From the NCBI GenBank assembly GCA_002914845.1, contig JXTC01000155.1:421136-485135 (forward strand): 64,000 nucleotides of DNA, read 5' to 3'. This document shows, one piece after another, positions 47,484-59,368 of this stretch (position 1 is the first letter of the stretch; each line of letters starts with the position of its first letter). The DNA is from Trema orientale (lineage: Eukaryota > Streptophyta > Magnoliopsida > Rosales > Cannabaceae). A program made the translations under genes and the position numbers. Under the pieces are notes generated by a model, which was given only the letters and a program-made list of their open reading frames with translations, did no database searches and was not told the DNA's origin.

Positions 47484-50400
47484 TATATATATATATATAG
47501 GCCAATGAGATGTGTGATAAAAAAAAATAATGAACAAATAAGTAAATAAACAAAACAAGATCAGTGAGATCAAAGAAGAAATGTGAGCTGACCTTTTACG
47601 ATGTCATATTTTATTTTTCCTTTTCAGGAAATAAAGGACGTAAGAAAGAAAAAATTAATCAAACACCTGACAAGAGATTATCTATCAAATATTAGTTTGA
47701 TTTTCAAGAAAATACCCATCAAATTTAAAAGATGAGAAAGTAAGAGAGTTACTCACGGGAAAGCAGATTCTCTTTTATTCCTCTCTATTTAAATCAATTT
47801 TATTCTGATTTTCTTGAAAATCGTCACTGCTTTACACTCTCCAAGTGAATTTTCTAAGTGAATTCTCAAATTGCAGTAAATTCTCAAAGTGCAAATGCGA
47901 CATATATAGACATGAAGTCTCAAGTATGCCTAAGCTCTATTTTGAATTCAAATTCTAATCTTAACAGAGTTTCAAGATATGTCAAAATTGAAATTACCTC
48001 CCAAGAGGACCTGACAATGGGTCAATGTGTTTGAATCTGTAACAAACTCGAGAATTATTTAGAAATTCAGATTATGTCAAAATTGGGCCATTAACTGGTT
48101 TGTTGCATAGAGCTTCTTTAGCTAATGAACGGACTCCTTCAAGTTATCTGAGCCCCTAAAAGGTGGTCCGCTTATTTATATTTGGCATAAAGCCTTATTT
48201 GTTACTAATGGATCGATTTTTGGCCCAGAAAGTGATGGAATGACAGAATCTACATTATTTATTATTGGAACAAATATAAATTTTATCAATGACAAATTCT
48301 TGGATTAAAGCATTATTCCCAAAATCTCAGTATTGAGATTCTTTTACTCCGAAAATTCATAACAACAAAAACTCATAAACTACGTTGACTTGATTCCTCC
48401 TGAAAGATACGTAGGCAATTTAATTGCAAAAACTAAGTGCAGTCACAATTCTCAAATAAAATCAAACTTTTTTAATATTCCAAGAAAGTCATTCACTACC
48501 AAATCTAAACACAATTCCTAAAATTTTATAAAATATCATTTACCTTGGAATTTTCCTACTTCTAAAATGCTTTCAATTCCAAGATATGGTTATCTATCGG
48601 AATTTTATAAATTCTCAAATATTGTCGTAAATTCCTCTATATGGTCATTCATTGGAATTTTTCAATTTTCAATTCAGCACTCTTAGAATTACAAATGGCT
48701 TGATCCCTCAACGGGGTATGTAGGTAACTCAATTAATTTAGTTAAGTGCAACCGTAATCCAAAATCACCTAAATTTCTCTTAAGTTACACAAGTAAGTTG
48801 ACGTTATTATAATTGGAATCAAAAGATATTCCTTTGTGCTAAAGGATTATAATTAAGATGTTATTCTTATAATCTTGAATAGGTCGAACTCTAATTAATA
48901 AACTCTTATGCTTTAAGATTGGCATGGGTGAAATTATGTTATGTGATTTCTGAATTTTTACTCAACAATAAAAAATAAGGAAAAATTAAGGAGAAAAGAG
49001 TTTTAAAGAAAAAAAAAATCTCTGTTATAATTAGTAGTTTTGTCCCCTTCTAAAAAAAATTTATAGCTCTTCCACTGAATACAAGATTTTTCTTTTCTTT
49101 TTTCCCACCAAAACCAAAAAGAAAATTTTGACTTACCTGACACTAGTGTTTTTTTGTTTTCTTTTTCTTAATGGCATGTATGAGTGAACCGGCCTTCCTT
49201 TCAATAAGTTTAAGAAGGGGGTTAGAGGAGAATGGCCGATTTGTTTAAGTTATTAAGTAAATATTTTTTTTCTCCCTATTTTCTATTAAAATTCCAAATT
49301 TATAACAAGTAATATATTAAAGTATAACAATTTTGTTTTAAAAGGAATCAACTTATTTTTTTATTAAGTATCATCTAAATAACCTCTCCCAAAAGCTTTA
49401 GCTACTCTTGCTTTTCTTTTCTTCTTCTTTTTGTAGGTCTTGTACCTTAATTTCTACCCAGACAGAGAGGAAGCCAGTAGGATTTTTATTTTCCTTTTTG
49501 TTTTTGTTTTTTCCTATTTAAATAAATCTCCCATATATTTAAAGATATATGTCATCCTAGATTTAGATCTATGAAAGTATCCTATCACTTGATTCTAGAT
49601 CTGTGTAGGTTTTATTTATTTTTATGTGTCTTTTTTTATTTTAGATTTGATGGTTCAAATAGGATACAAATTTAGAAGAACTTTTTTAGTCAAAGATCGA
49701 TATTTGCAGGAGACTCATTTTCACTCAATCGAACAAGCTAACCCAAATGATGGTGAAAAATATTTTAAAAGAGTAAAAGAGGTAACTCTGGTGGAGCTCT
49801 AGTTATACTCCTTCTTATAGAGTTGTGTACACGTTATTTATATTTCGTATACTATTTTTTTTCTTCCTCTTCGTAGGTAAGAATCAATGGTTTAGTCGAT
49901 TGTTTAGTATTATCGTGTCTCTATAATTTGATCTTTATATTAGATCATTATTGATTGAAATAAATTTCTTTTATTCAGAAAAATTTAACGTATTAGATAC
50001 CTATTAAAATATAAAAAAGAATTATGATAATAGTGTCAAAAATAAACAGCCGCTCTAATTTCTCTATAGAGAAGGGAAATGGACTTGACTCATGTAATTT
50101 GGCCCAAAATAATTTTCTTAGGACTACTTTTCAAGTACTTTTCGGAATGTCATAATATTGTAATGGATAATAACTATGTTTGTGATCATAAATTTATATG
50201 ATCACTAATATAGTAATTAGAAATGAACCTGATTTTGGGTCAAAATGACTTTCACGTATAGCACATAACTCTTTTTTATAATGACACTTTTTTTTACCGC
50301 TTTTGTTTTGTGGTTTATCAAAAATGATCAAAATGGTTTTTTATAAAAGAAAAATAAAAGTCAAATTTTTTTCTTATTAAATAAAAGTTAAAATTTTAAA

Positions 50401-50750
50401 AAATCATTACAGAAAAGTGTGATAAATAATTCGTTTTAAGCTGGAATGCTACTGGTGAGGTCCTTTTTCCTATGGTGATCATCCATCACTACTATTATGA
50501 GACCCCTGAAATAAGTCATTCAACAAAATACTCCAAAACACATCATTTTACCCCAGAACACTGCTAATTACTAATTAGCTCCATTTCCCTATAAAGAACT
50601 CAAGACAGCCCATGACCGAGAAGTTGAAACTATGGGCCGCAGTGATGGACATGCCTAGCTAAAATGCCTATTAATTGGGCTTGTAGAGAAAGTGTTCAAC
50701 CTAGCTAACGCTTTCCAACCCACTTTGGGGAAATTAGATATTATGCGATG
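47484..50750. other. Non-coding DNA, partly Tat-element debris
   Basis: No gene is seen. The motif GGCTTGATCCC...CGGGGTATGTAGGTAAC at about 48693-48735, and a weaker copy CTTGATTCCTCC...GATACGTAGGCAA at 48388-48420, match the spacer motif at 40190-40222 after the Tat pol. This suggests that 47.8-48.9 kb is more 3' sequence of the same family. The remainder (49-50.7 kb) shows only T-rich and A-rich runs. Confidence 0.45.
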
Positions 50751-50755
50751 TTTCT

Positions 50756-51087
50756 GAAAAAAATTTGAAAAATACGGTGGTTTTCAACTTTTTAAGGTGT
50801 GGTACGGTTTTTATTAGAAAATATCATTTTCTAAAAACTATTTAGAAAAATACCATTTTTTAAAATAGTAACTAGTTTCTGGTAACCCGTTTCCAGAAAC
50901 TGGTAACTAGTAATCAACGGTATTTACAACTAATATATAACTAGTAACCAGTTTCCAGAAATTAATAACTAGTAATTATTTTTAAAATGGTACTTTTCTA
51001 AATATTTTTTAAAAAGTGATATTTTTCTAATAAAAACTGTACGAAAATTGAAAAAGAGATGACTTCCGTATTTTTGTAATTCTTTTC
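50756..51087. mobile_element. Mutator-like MITE with long inverted-repeat arms
   Basis: The terminal inverted repeats start GAAAAAAATTTGAAAAATACGG and, from the right, GAAAAGAATTACAAAAATACGG. Arms pair over more than 100 bases, including ACGGTTTTTATTAGAAAATATCA and its right-side partner. Nine-base flanks GATGTTTCT (50747-50755) and GATTTTTGT (51088-51096) agree at seven of nine places, as expected for an aged Mutator-type duplication. The core contains GTAACTAGTTTCTGGTAACC and its inverted partner. No coding capacity. Confidence 0.82.
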
Positions 51088-51096
51088 GATTTTTGT

Positions 51097-52130
51097 GAGT
51101 AAAAATGTTAAAAACCCTTCCACTTTCTCTTCTTCTTTATTTATTTATTTATTTTACTTTTTCCTACATTCACAATTGGGAACGATGAAATAAAATTATT
51201 TACCACTGTTTACTCAGGAAAAAAAATTAAAAGAAAGAAAAGAAAATAAAACCTAATAAACTAAATTCACATGATTGTGCCTCCCCCAGAGTATAGCAAA
51301 TGTATTTCATTCCGTAAAAACGACTAGAAAGGAAATTAGGTAAGATATAATAAATGAAAAATTAATGGAAATTTTCCAAGTTCATGATAGACCCACATAC
51401 CAATCAAACACATGCATGCACTCCAACGGTCTTTTATTCTAAAATATTCTGATACATTAAACCAGTGTTATAATTTAACAAAACACTACTCCTTGTGGAA
51501 CAACCAGAACATGATCAATCCGAACAATCATGACCGCCCCACCTCTTCTTCTCTTTCTTACAAATATAAAGAAGGAAGGTTTTTTATCCTTTTCATGATG
51601 CTGATTTGCTTCCCAACTGTATTCTGCGAATCTTTTTTGCCGGTTTAGGCACAATCATACTTGAAGGATCATATGGCAAACTTTGCCCAATTTTTGTATG
51701 TTGCGATCACTTTCACGCTATTGATCTGTATAAGTCTCACAATAGGTTTTAAGATGACCGCTTGGGATATTTTTATGAGAGAGTGATGTCATAATCGATT
51801 CCCCATAATTTATCTAATGTAGGCTCACCTCACTTGATACAAGTGAGCGAATAGTTATAATCCTTTGGCATTAACACTAAAGAATTGACACTATTTATTA
51901 GTGGTTCGCAGTACTAATCTTATGTGACAAAGTATGAACAAGCACATTTACAATGTTACTTAGTGAAATTCATTAATTGTGCGACGTGACAATTTGAATT
52001 GATAAAACATGGAATGTTGAGAACCATTGATACCTTTATGGTTTATATACAATATGTATGAACATATATTAATTATTAATCATGGGTCCTACAAAAGGGT
52101 AACAGTGTGATCGCAAATAATCAGGATATC
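51097..52130. other. Non-coding DNA
   Basis: A 78-codon frame at 51412-51648 has no recognisable domain. No other feature is supported. Confidence 0.5.
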
Positions 52131-52138
52131 AACTTGGG

Positions 52139-53322
52139 CAGGAACGGAGCTCAATAGGAGCGAGTGGAGGCAATTGCCCCCACTGACGTTCGCAAAAAAC
52201 ATTTTATGTATTTATATCTGTTATATATATAATTGAATTTTGTAAGTTAACATATATATATAGGGCACCAATCCAGTAGGTATTTTTTTTTTTTTTTACC
52301 TATGCATAGGTATCAATTTGGCCAATGAAAATTTATCATGCACATTTTTTTATTATAAAAAGTATGAGAGAAAAATAGCATTAATGATGCACGTCTTTTC
52401 ATGCACCTCATTATAGTCGTTGGATCACCATTAGATGATGATCTAACGGCTAAAAAAAAAATACCTACTGGATTGGCAACCATATATATATATATATGGA
52501 CCAAATTTTGTATTGGGTTGATCTCAAGCCTTCTCACTCTAAAGCTCATTATTTTAAGGCCTTATTGTTAAGTCAAAATCCATTTATTTCACATCTAGTT
52601 GTTTTTGGAGAATATCAAACATGAAAATACTAGGAGTGAAAAAAAAAAAAAAAAGGACTCCCAAAACAGAGGATAAGAATTAAGAAGAAAGATACTAGGA
52701 GAATGAGAGTCCGTAATGAAGAAAAATAAAAGAAACACCTGATTATGAGAGACCACAAACCATCAGGATTTAGGTAAAGCAATTTTGTTCCTTTATTTCT
52801 TTTCTTATTAGATAGAATTGGAATTTATTTTATTAGGCTAAGCTGAAAACATGATTATAAAAAATTAGGCTTTCAAAATCAATCAATTTGAAATTTGAAC
52901 AAGAAAATTAAAACCCTATTTTTAACTTTTTGTAAATTGTTAGATACATAAATTTCTTTTTAAAAAAAATAACTTTTGTTGCATAAGATAAATAGATTAT
53001 ATCACTTGGTTTATATTTATTTTTGTTTTTTTTAATTTCTATAAATTATATCTAAGTTACTAATTAAATATTTTTTTCAAGTCCTTATTTGAATACTTTC
53101 TTCAATATTATGAAGATTTGATTGCATATAAAAAGAAATATATATTTGCTAATATTGATAATAAGGTCGTCATGCAACGTTTTTAAAGTATAAAAATCTA
53201 TTGAAAACAATTGTAATGTAGAAGAATAAATTATAATATTTTATATGTTTTTATGCTATATATTATCTTGTTTCAAAAATTTTTTGTTCTTAATTAAGAT
53301 TTTGGTTTTGGCTCCGTCCCAG
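52139..53322 (+). mobile_element. Non-autonomous hAT (Tip100-like) transposon
   Basis: The left end is CAGGAACGGAGC and the right end, inverted, is CTGGGACGGAGC, resembling Tip100-type hAT termini (CAGGGGCGGAGCC). The eight-base target duplication AACTTGGG is exact at 52131-52138 and 53323-53330. Near the left end is the familiar GGCAATTGCCCCCACTGACG. The interior is AT-rich without transposase. A family M1 MITE has inserted into it at 52263-52481, so without that it would be about 0.97 kb. Orientation is by the left-end motif. Confidence 0.92.
52263..52481 (+). mobile_element. (TA)n-inserted MITE, family M1, nested in the hAT
   Basis: The ends are CACCAATCCAGTAGGTATTT and AAATACCTACTGGATTGGCAACC, near-perfect inverted repeats. 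The core has AATAGCATTAATGATGCACG, TCTTTTCATGCACC and GATGATGATCTAACGGC. It is flanked by (TA)n on both sides and is about 90% similar to the copy at 47247. Confidence 0.9.
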
Positions 53323-53330
53323 AACTTGGG

Positions 53331-53905
53331 GCTTGGGAAGATGTCAGATTCCCATATATACAGTTTTCTTTTTCTTAATTTATGGATGGAACGTGATCTG
53401 TCCTGCGTGGTAGGACAAAGCTCACATGCAATTGCTTGCTCTTCGTCACCTGCCTGGCTTCATATTTTGGTTCACGGACAACTTAATTTGCCGCGGCAAG
53501 TTGGGTTTAACAATGTGACTAGCTACATATAGCATTAATTCAATAATGTAAATTATGCTACCTATTGAAGATTCTCTGCTTCAAAAGACATGAATAATAA
53601 AGGTCCTGCATGTTTTATTCTCTATTTTATTTTATTCTTTCTTGAAATAACTAAAGTCCTCCAATGATCATCACGATTGGTACTGATAGTATTTTCCCTC
53701 TCATATTAAGGTTAAAAGGTTGTCACAGCAGAATCAGGGAAAATATACGAAGTTCCAATGTTATACATTTCTAGTTGTGACTGATTTGACTAATATAAAT
53801 ATATAGAATTACACACGATGTAGTGCACTTTCGAGGAAACACACATACTATGACCTGATTCCTGATGGAACTTAATTGAGGAAACTATATATATCTATAT
53901 ATATA
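53331..53905. other. Non-coding DNA
   Basis: No gene is seen. It ends in a (TA)n tract next to the MITE copy that follows. Confidence 0.55.
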
Positions 53906-53910
53906 TATAA

Positions 53911-54217
53911 GGACCAATGCCAACTGGGCTAGCTCAATTGGTCCAAGACTTGAGGGATGTGTGTATGAGTTTGGAAGGGTCAGAAGTTCAAACCTTGGTA
54001 GAGTGTGTGTTATTTTCCTTGACTAAGTAATCAGTAGGTTTTTTTTTATTTTTTATTTTTACCTATCTATAGTGGTACCACGCACATTTTTTTCATGGTA
54101 AAAGTAGAAAGTGAAAAACATTATTTTTTTTTTCAGTTACTCAAATTATAATATTCGTTAAATAATGATAAAATAAAAAATCTAAAAATAGATAAAAAAA
54201 AATTATTATTAGGAACC
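53911..54217 (+). mobile_element. Diverged family M1 MITE, interrupted by a SINE
   Basis: (TA)n followed by GGACCAAT, then after the SINE the continuation CAGTAGGTTTTTTTTTATT, then ACCTATCTATAGTGGTACCA with CGCACATTTTTTTCATGGTA as in other M1 copies, ending ATTATTAGGAACC next to (TA)n. The two halves of the left arm are separated by about 112 bases of SINE. Confidence 0.7.
53919..54030 (+). mobile_element. tRNA-derived SINE inside the MITE
   Basis: A perfect polymerase III A box, TAGCTCAATTGG (53930-53941), is followed 44 bases later by a B box-like AGTTCAAACC (53985-53994), as in tRNA-headed SINEs. The 3' end is not A-rich. Boundaries are taken from where the MITE arm stops and resumes. A clean target duplication is not evident. 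It is a different family from the SINE at 26400. Confidence 0.7.
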
Positions 54218-55428
54218 ATATATATACATGCATGCGCCATTTTTATATGGAATAGTCAAATATTTGAGGAGATTGCTTACTTTTCAATTAATAAAATCAC
54301 GTTAGTCAACGGCAAAGTAGTGTCGGTGTAAGAAGTTAAATTAACCAATATTATCATTATTTACGATAACTTATATCTATAATAAAACAAGAAGCGTGAA
54401 AAAGAGCATACAGACCCACTTGTTAATTATTGGTGCTCTTGGTTTCATTATAGGACAAAAACAATTGGACCACTGGTTGATTATGTACAATGTCCTCATT
54501 AGAGGACGACAAAAAAAAATGTCACACTCACGAAAGGAGGGGGGAAAAAATGAAAAGAAAAGAAAAGAAGAAGAAAATGGTAGGTAATGTAAGGTCTCGT
54601 TTAATTCTACATTTATTGTTTTGGATGAATTTTTCTACAAAAGAAAGAGAAAAAAAAAAAAAAAAGAAAAAAGAAAAAGAAAAATGGTTTGTATTTATCA
54701 CCAGATCCAAGCCAATCACCCAAGATTTCAAGAAGGGGCCACTTTTTACACAATCTTTTTATTGTCTTTCCACAAGATAGAGACCAAGCGATGGAAAGTA
54801 TGCGTGACCCAAACAGAAAACTACCATCATGCACCAAATTTATAGGAACCATAATCATTCACATTTCATTGTATTTCGACACACATCATCCCTCAATAGC
54901 CAATAATAAACTATTTTGTTTTATTTATTTTTCAAAAAAGCATTAATTGTTTGTTCATCACACAACCATTTACATTAAGAATTAGATTTGTATATAGAAT
55001 AGGTGGAAAACCCATCATTCCTTCATTGAACATGATACTTTTCTTTTTTCATTAATTTGCACATAAAGTTTGGTCCCTCACATCATTATCCCTGAAAAAG
55101 CTACTCTAAAATTTAGAAGCCCTTTCTTTTTTCGTCATATTTCACTAGCTCAAGGGAAAACGAGGAAAGGTTAAAACATTAAAAGATACTAATAAGTTAA
55201 TGTCTCAAACTCTTAACACGACTCAAAATAAAGCACTTAAAACCCCTATAACTCCCTTCACTTCCTCAAACTAAGGCTTTTTTCTCCTTTTCTATTTCTT
55301 GTTTCCCTCTCTTTTTACTCTTCGTTTCGTCGTAATCCAAAGCTTTTAATTTAAAAAGCTAAAATATTAACCCGAAGAACACTACTACTATACTTCACAT
55401 TTGATCTAATTAGCTTTAATTTTGCTCC
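54218..55428. other. Region downstream of PLT-C
   Basis: AT-rich, with A-rich runs at 54540-54690. The short lysine-rich frames there are composition artefacts. The part just left of 55428 is the presumed PLT-C 3' UTR and terminator region; no specific polyadenylation site is assigned. Confidence 0.6.
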
Positions 55429-57585
55429 TTACTCCTTGGTCCCTAACTGTATTTGGCCCCCGTTGCCGTTATCCCCACCGTTGACTTCCGCCTGATTTTT
55501 TTTCTTGAGCATTGCATTTGCCTCCCTCCACCTATAGAATTTGCCGAAGAGGACCTCCATGTCCTCGAGGGTCCTACCCTGTGTCTCCGGTAGCATCGTA
55601 TAGAAAAACAGCCAAGCAACCGCAGCCACAGCCGCGAAAAGGAAGAAGGACCCACCAATCGTGATCCCCTTGTAGAGCGAGATAAAAGTCATCGAGATGA
55701 CCCCACTCGTGACCCGGTTGACCGCCACACCCATACTCGCGCCCTGGGCCCGTAGCTTCAACGGGAAGATCTCGGAGCTGTATACCCACGTGATGGGCCC
55801 CATCCCGATAGAGAAGAACGCCACGTAGGCCAGGACCATACTCAGGGAGAGCACCACGGCCCACATCAGCTTCTCGTGCGAGTGGTCGATGACGGTCAAC
55901 GCGATCCCGAGCGTCCCGAGCGAGAAGATCATGCCGGCCACGCTGCTGAGGAGCAGCGGGCGCCGCCCGATCCGGTCGAGCATGAAGGTGGCGACCAGGA
56001 TGAAGACGGTCTTGACGAATCCAACGGCCACGGTGGCGAGCAGCTTCTGGTCTTTGGACGTGATGCCGGCCTTCTCGAAGATCCTGGGGCTGTAGAGGAC
56101 GACGGCGTCGATGCCCGAGGCCTGCTGGAAGAAGTGGATGCCGATGGCGCAGATCAGGATGTGGCGGACGGGCGGCGTCGGGTGGACGAGGAGCTCCTTC
56201 CACACGCCCTCGCCGTGGCTGCGCTTGCTCACATGGACTACTTCGTCCGTACAGTGCTCGGGGATCCCGGCCGCTTCCTTGATGTCGGCCAGCCTCAGCT
56301 GGGCCTCCTCCGGGCTGTCCGAGGTCTTGTCGAGGACCCGCTTGGCGTCGCCGAGCCGGCCTTGCATGACGAGCCACCGGGGTGACTCCGGCATGGCTAG
56401 GACTCCGACGGCCAGTAGGACGGAGGGGATCGCCCCGACGCCGAGCATGAACCGCCAGCCCAGGTGGACTGGGAGCTTGGAGAAGGCGTAGTTTGATACG
56501 TAGCCGAGTAATATCCCAGCATTGATGAACACCTAGTAAGATATATAAAGTTAAATAAATAATATTATGATTTATGATATGACGTTGAGAAATAGCGGTT
56601 TTTTAAGTCTTGGAAGTTGTTGAAAATTAAGTAGTAGGTTTGAAATTATTACGTATGATGATAATATAGAATATAAAATTTTTTTTTTTTTTTTTGGTGG
56701 AGTGTAGTGATATACCTCAGGGAATGAGGTGAGGAAGCCACGGGAGGAGGCCGGGGACACTTCGGCGGTGTAGACGGGGGCGATCATGAGAGCATAGCCG
56801 ACGCCGACGCCGGCGACGAAGCGGCCGAACATGAGGAAGCTGTAGTTGGTGGCGAAGCCCATGAGGAGAGCCCCGGCGAAGAATATGGCTCCGGCGAATA
56901 CGATGGTGTAGCGGCGGCCGATCCAGTCGGAGGTTCTGCCGGCGGCGGCCGAGCCCAGAAGGGAGTAGAGGTTCAGAATACCCATAAGGATTTCGATCTT
57001 TGTGTCGGAGATTCTGAGGTCATCTTTGATAAATATGGCTGCTCCACTCATTACACCAATATCTGATGACCCCCCCTTTTCCCCAAAAAAAAAGAAAAGG
57101 AAAAGAAAAGAAAAACAATACTTCGTTTAGATAATATCTAAAAGCACAATCACATAGAAAGGTGTTTTTGTTTTCTACTTTTATTTTTAATCTTTATTTT
57201 TTTTTAAAAAACAGTTTACTCATACTTTGTATCCATACAAGTTTTGTAACCACTACCAATATGTATAGAAATGAACATAGTGCCAGACAATAGTCCAAAA
57301 ATGAAAAAGTGGTACATAAAAGGAGAAAAATGTGGTTAATAATTGTTGTGTATGGTACATAAAACATTACAACAAATTAAATTGAAAGAGAATGAATTGA
57401 AGCATGTAATGATGAGAACAGGAATACTGACCATAACCAAGTAAGATAGAGGTCATGGAAGCTAAAACAGCACAAGCAATAGCAAAGATGTTCTTTTTGG
57501 GTCTTCTTGGGGGATCAAAGTCTTGAATAGTTTTCGGGGACTGGCCGGAAACGCCATTCTCTACAGCCTTCCCGTCAGCGGCCAT
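55429..57585 (-). CDS. Polyol/monosaccharide transporter, PLT5-like, complete (PLT-C)
   Basis: Three exons, 57432-57585, 56716-57062 and 55429-56532, join in frame to 534 residues, the usual length for plant PLTs. All junctions are GT-AG with phases 1 and 0. The protein is a 12-segment major facilitator sugar porter, expected at the plasma membrane, moving polyols and hexoses with protons. Visible motifs are DIGVMSGA (52-59), GRTSDWIGRRYT (93-104, loop 2-3), PESPRWL (215-221, end of segment 6), QQASGID (303-309, substrate site in segment 7), DRIGRRPLLL (353-362, loop 8-9), GPITWVYSSEIFPLKLRAQG (412-431) and PETQGRTLEDME (482-493), followed by a hydrophilic 40-residue tail. The ATG at 57585 starts a typical variable N-terminus with a PPRRPKK cluster before segment 1. 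Exon 3 is strikingly GC-rich compared with its surroundings, which creates long false frames on other strands. The exact substrate cannot be told from sequence; inositol or hexose transporters of neighbouring clades are less likely. Confidence 0.95.
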
Positions 57586-57740
57586 CTCTTTCTATTTTCT
57601 TTTAGAGAAAGAGAGAGAAGAAGAGATGGAATCTTTTTTTTTTTTTTAAAGAGAAAGAGAGAGATAGAGACAGAGAGACTAATTAGGTGGCCATAAAAAC
57701 TGGAACTGGTTGTGCAGTGCTAGCTGGTTGAGTTTACACG

Positions 57741-57755
57741 ACTTATATAGACAAA
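57741..57755 (-). promoter_or_regulatory. Putative TATA box of PLT-C
   Basis: On the minus strand CTATATAAG (57742-57750) lies about 157 bases upstream of the start codon. Between them is a CT-rich leader (GA-rich on the plus strand, 57590-57680), a common type of plant 5' UTR. The surrounding TTGTCTATATAAGT resembles TTGGTCTATTTAAGT upstream of PLT-A and PLT-B. Confidence 0.65.
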
Positions 57756-59050
57756 ATCCCTGGCTTACGTCATTCCTGGACCATACACTCCCGCAAGGCA
57801 GCTCCAGTTGGCTTTACGTAATAATTTGGGTGATTTCATTTTTACTACTACCTTACTTTCTAATTTATTAATGAAAGAATAAAAATATATGCAACGGGGA
57901 AAATTAAATAAAATAAACGGAGTTCGCCTTTCAAATAAATAGATGGAGTACTTTTCTTTTTTCTAATCTCTATTGGGCATGGGGGTGAGATGAGCAAGTG
58001 GACCTGTAATGTGTAGAGTTTGAAGTATTACTATTTACAGCTAAATGAAAACATAGTATTGCAGGTGTAGCTTCAAAGGTCTATTAATATATACATATCT
58101 GTGTTAAGTAAACTGTGTGGATTTATATACGTCCAGCTAGCAGTAGTCTAGGAATTTAAATGATGTTCTGTAATTTGCTCTCTTATGATCTTATCTGTAC
58201 TCTTGGGAATATCAGTGGGAATATCAGTAATGGACAGTTTATTTGATTTTGCTTTCTACCAGAGAGATCATTACACAACAGCTTAAATAACTGGATTATA
58301 AATATCTTTTTTCAATTTCATTTATTTAATGAACTTACTCTAGGAAAGAGTTTCTTTCAAACAAATAAAAAAAAGATAAAAGTACAAATAAAATTGAACT
58401 GGATTATAAGTAATTTATCTTATGATAGCTTTTTTTCTTTTTTCTTTTTTCTTTTTTGAAAGGCTAATGGACAGTTGATCACTAAACAATATAATAGGGC
58501 AGTTCGTTTATCCTAAATGGTGGTGGTGAAAAGTAGGAAAATATATTCATTTATATAAAAGCGATCACATATTAGGACTAATTAGGTTGCTTTAGAATAT
58601 ATCCAAATGATTATGCGTCCATGGAATCATGCATATATTAAATGGTGTGCATCCAGAAAATATAAAAAGAAATATTATGGGTTGTCCATTTCAAGCCAAA
58701 ATAAAAATATATATGCTCATGCGACAATGACAAAACAATATGCTCTGTTTTTATTTTTTTTATTATTACTATTTTTTTTTTTTTTTTTGTGCCTTAATCC
58801 AACGTCCGCGGTCTGAGCAGCCCTTTGTCCTTGCATATGGGTTTTTGTCACGTTTGCCAATGGTAATTCCTGGTCGACATATATACTCTAAGTTATGTGT
58901 AAGACTTGTACAATTCGATAATAATAATAATAATAAAACCATACTGTACGGTAATTATATCAGTAGTATGTCTATGAGCTAATAGACACACAGTTCCATT
59001 AAAAAAATAAATAAAAATAGACACACAGGGGAAGCACATTTTTTATAATT
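57756..59050. other. PLT-C upstream region
   Basis: AT-rich DNA with poly-T tracts (58440, 58770) and an ATA/ATT microsatellite (58918-58936). The nearest several hundred bases probably include the PLT-C promoter. No gene is seen; the Phe-rich frames near 58740 are artefacts. Confidence 0.6.
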
Positions 59051-59053
59051 AAT

Positions 59054-59365
59054 ATGGTAGTAAATAGATTTTATAGAACTGGTTGTTTTGATCCATATGC
59101 TGCAGAATTGATTACAATTCGGGAGAGCCTAGAATTAATTCAAGCATGCATGTTATCTGGCTGTGAATGTGTGGAATTGGATTGCATCAATGCCGTCAAT
59201 GACATTAACTTGGGTAAATCAGGTTCATCTGTTCATGTTGTGATTGATGACATTGTATCGTTATTTAGTTTTGGCAGTGGTGGTTCTTGTTGTAATATTC
59301 CTAGGAGTGGGAATATAGTAGCACGTACACTCACCAAGTCTTTCTGGGAATATACTAGCACATGA
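59054..59365 (+). pseudogene. RNase H-like (RVT_3) fragment
   Basis: An open frame of 103 residues matches the C-terminal part of the plant RNase H-like domain: AAELITIRESLELIQACML (helix with the second acidic residue), CECVELDCINAVNDIN (strand with the third acid, usually ESD), a VVIDDIVSLFS helix, and NIPRSGNIVARTLTKSF (the RxxN..AHxLAK motif). It lacks the first strand with the first catalytic Asp, although it may be spread over an unseen upstream exon. Such domains occur at the end of L1 LINEs and as stand-alone plant genes. I see no reverse transcriptase nearby, so this is a gene or LINE fragment with an intact frame. Confidence 0.65.
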
Positions 59366-59368
59366 TAA

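Noticed and set aside
55574-56491. Long reading frames on both strands overlapping PLT-C exon 3
   Set aside because: They are shadows produced by the high GC content of exon 3, with Arg/Pro/Gly/Asp-rich translations and no domain. The PLT frame explains the region.
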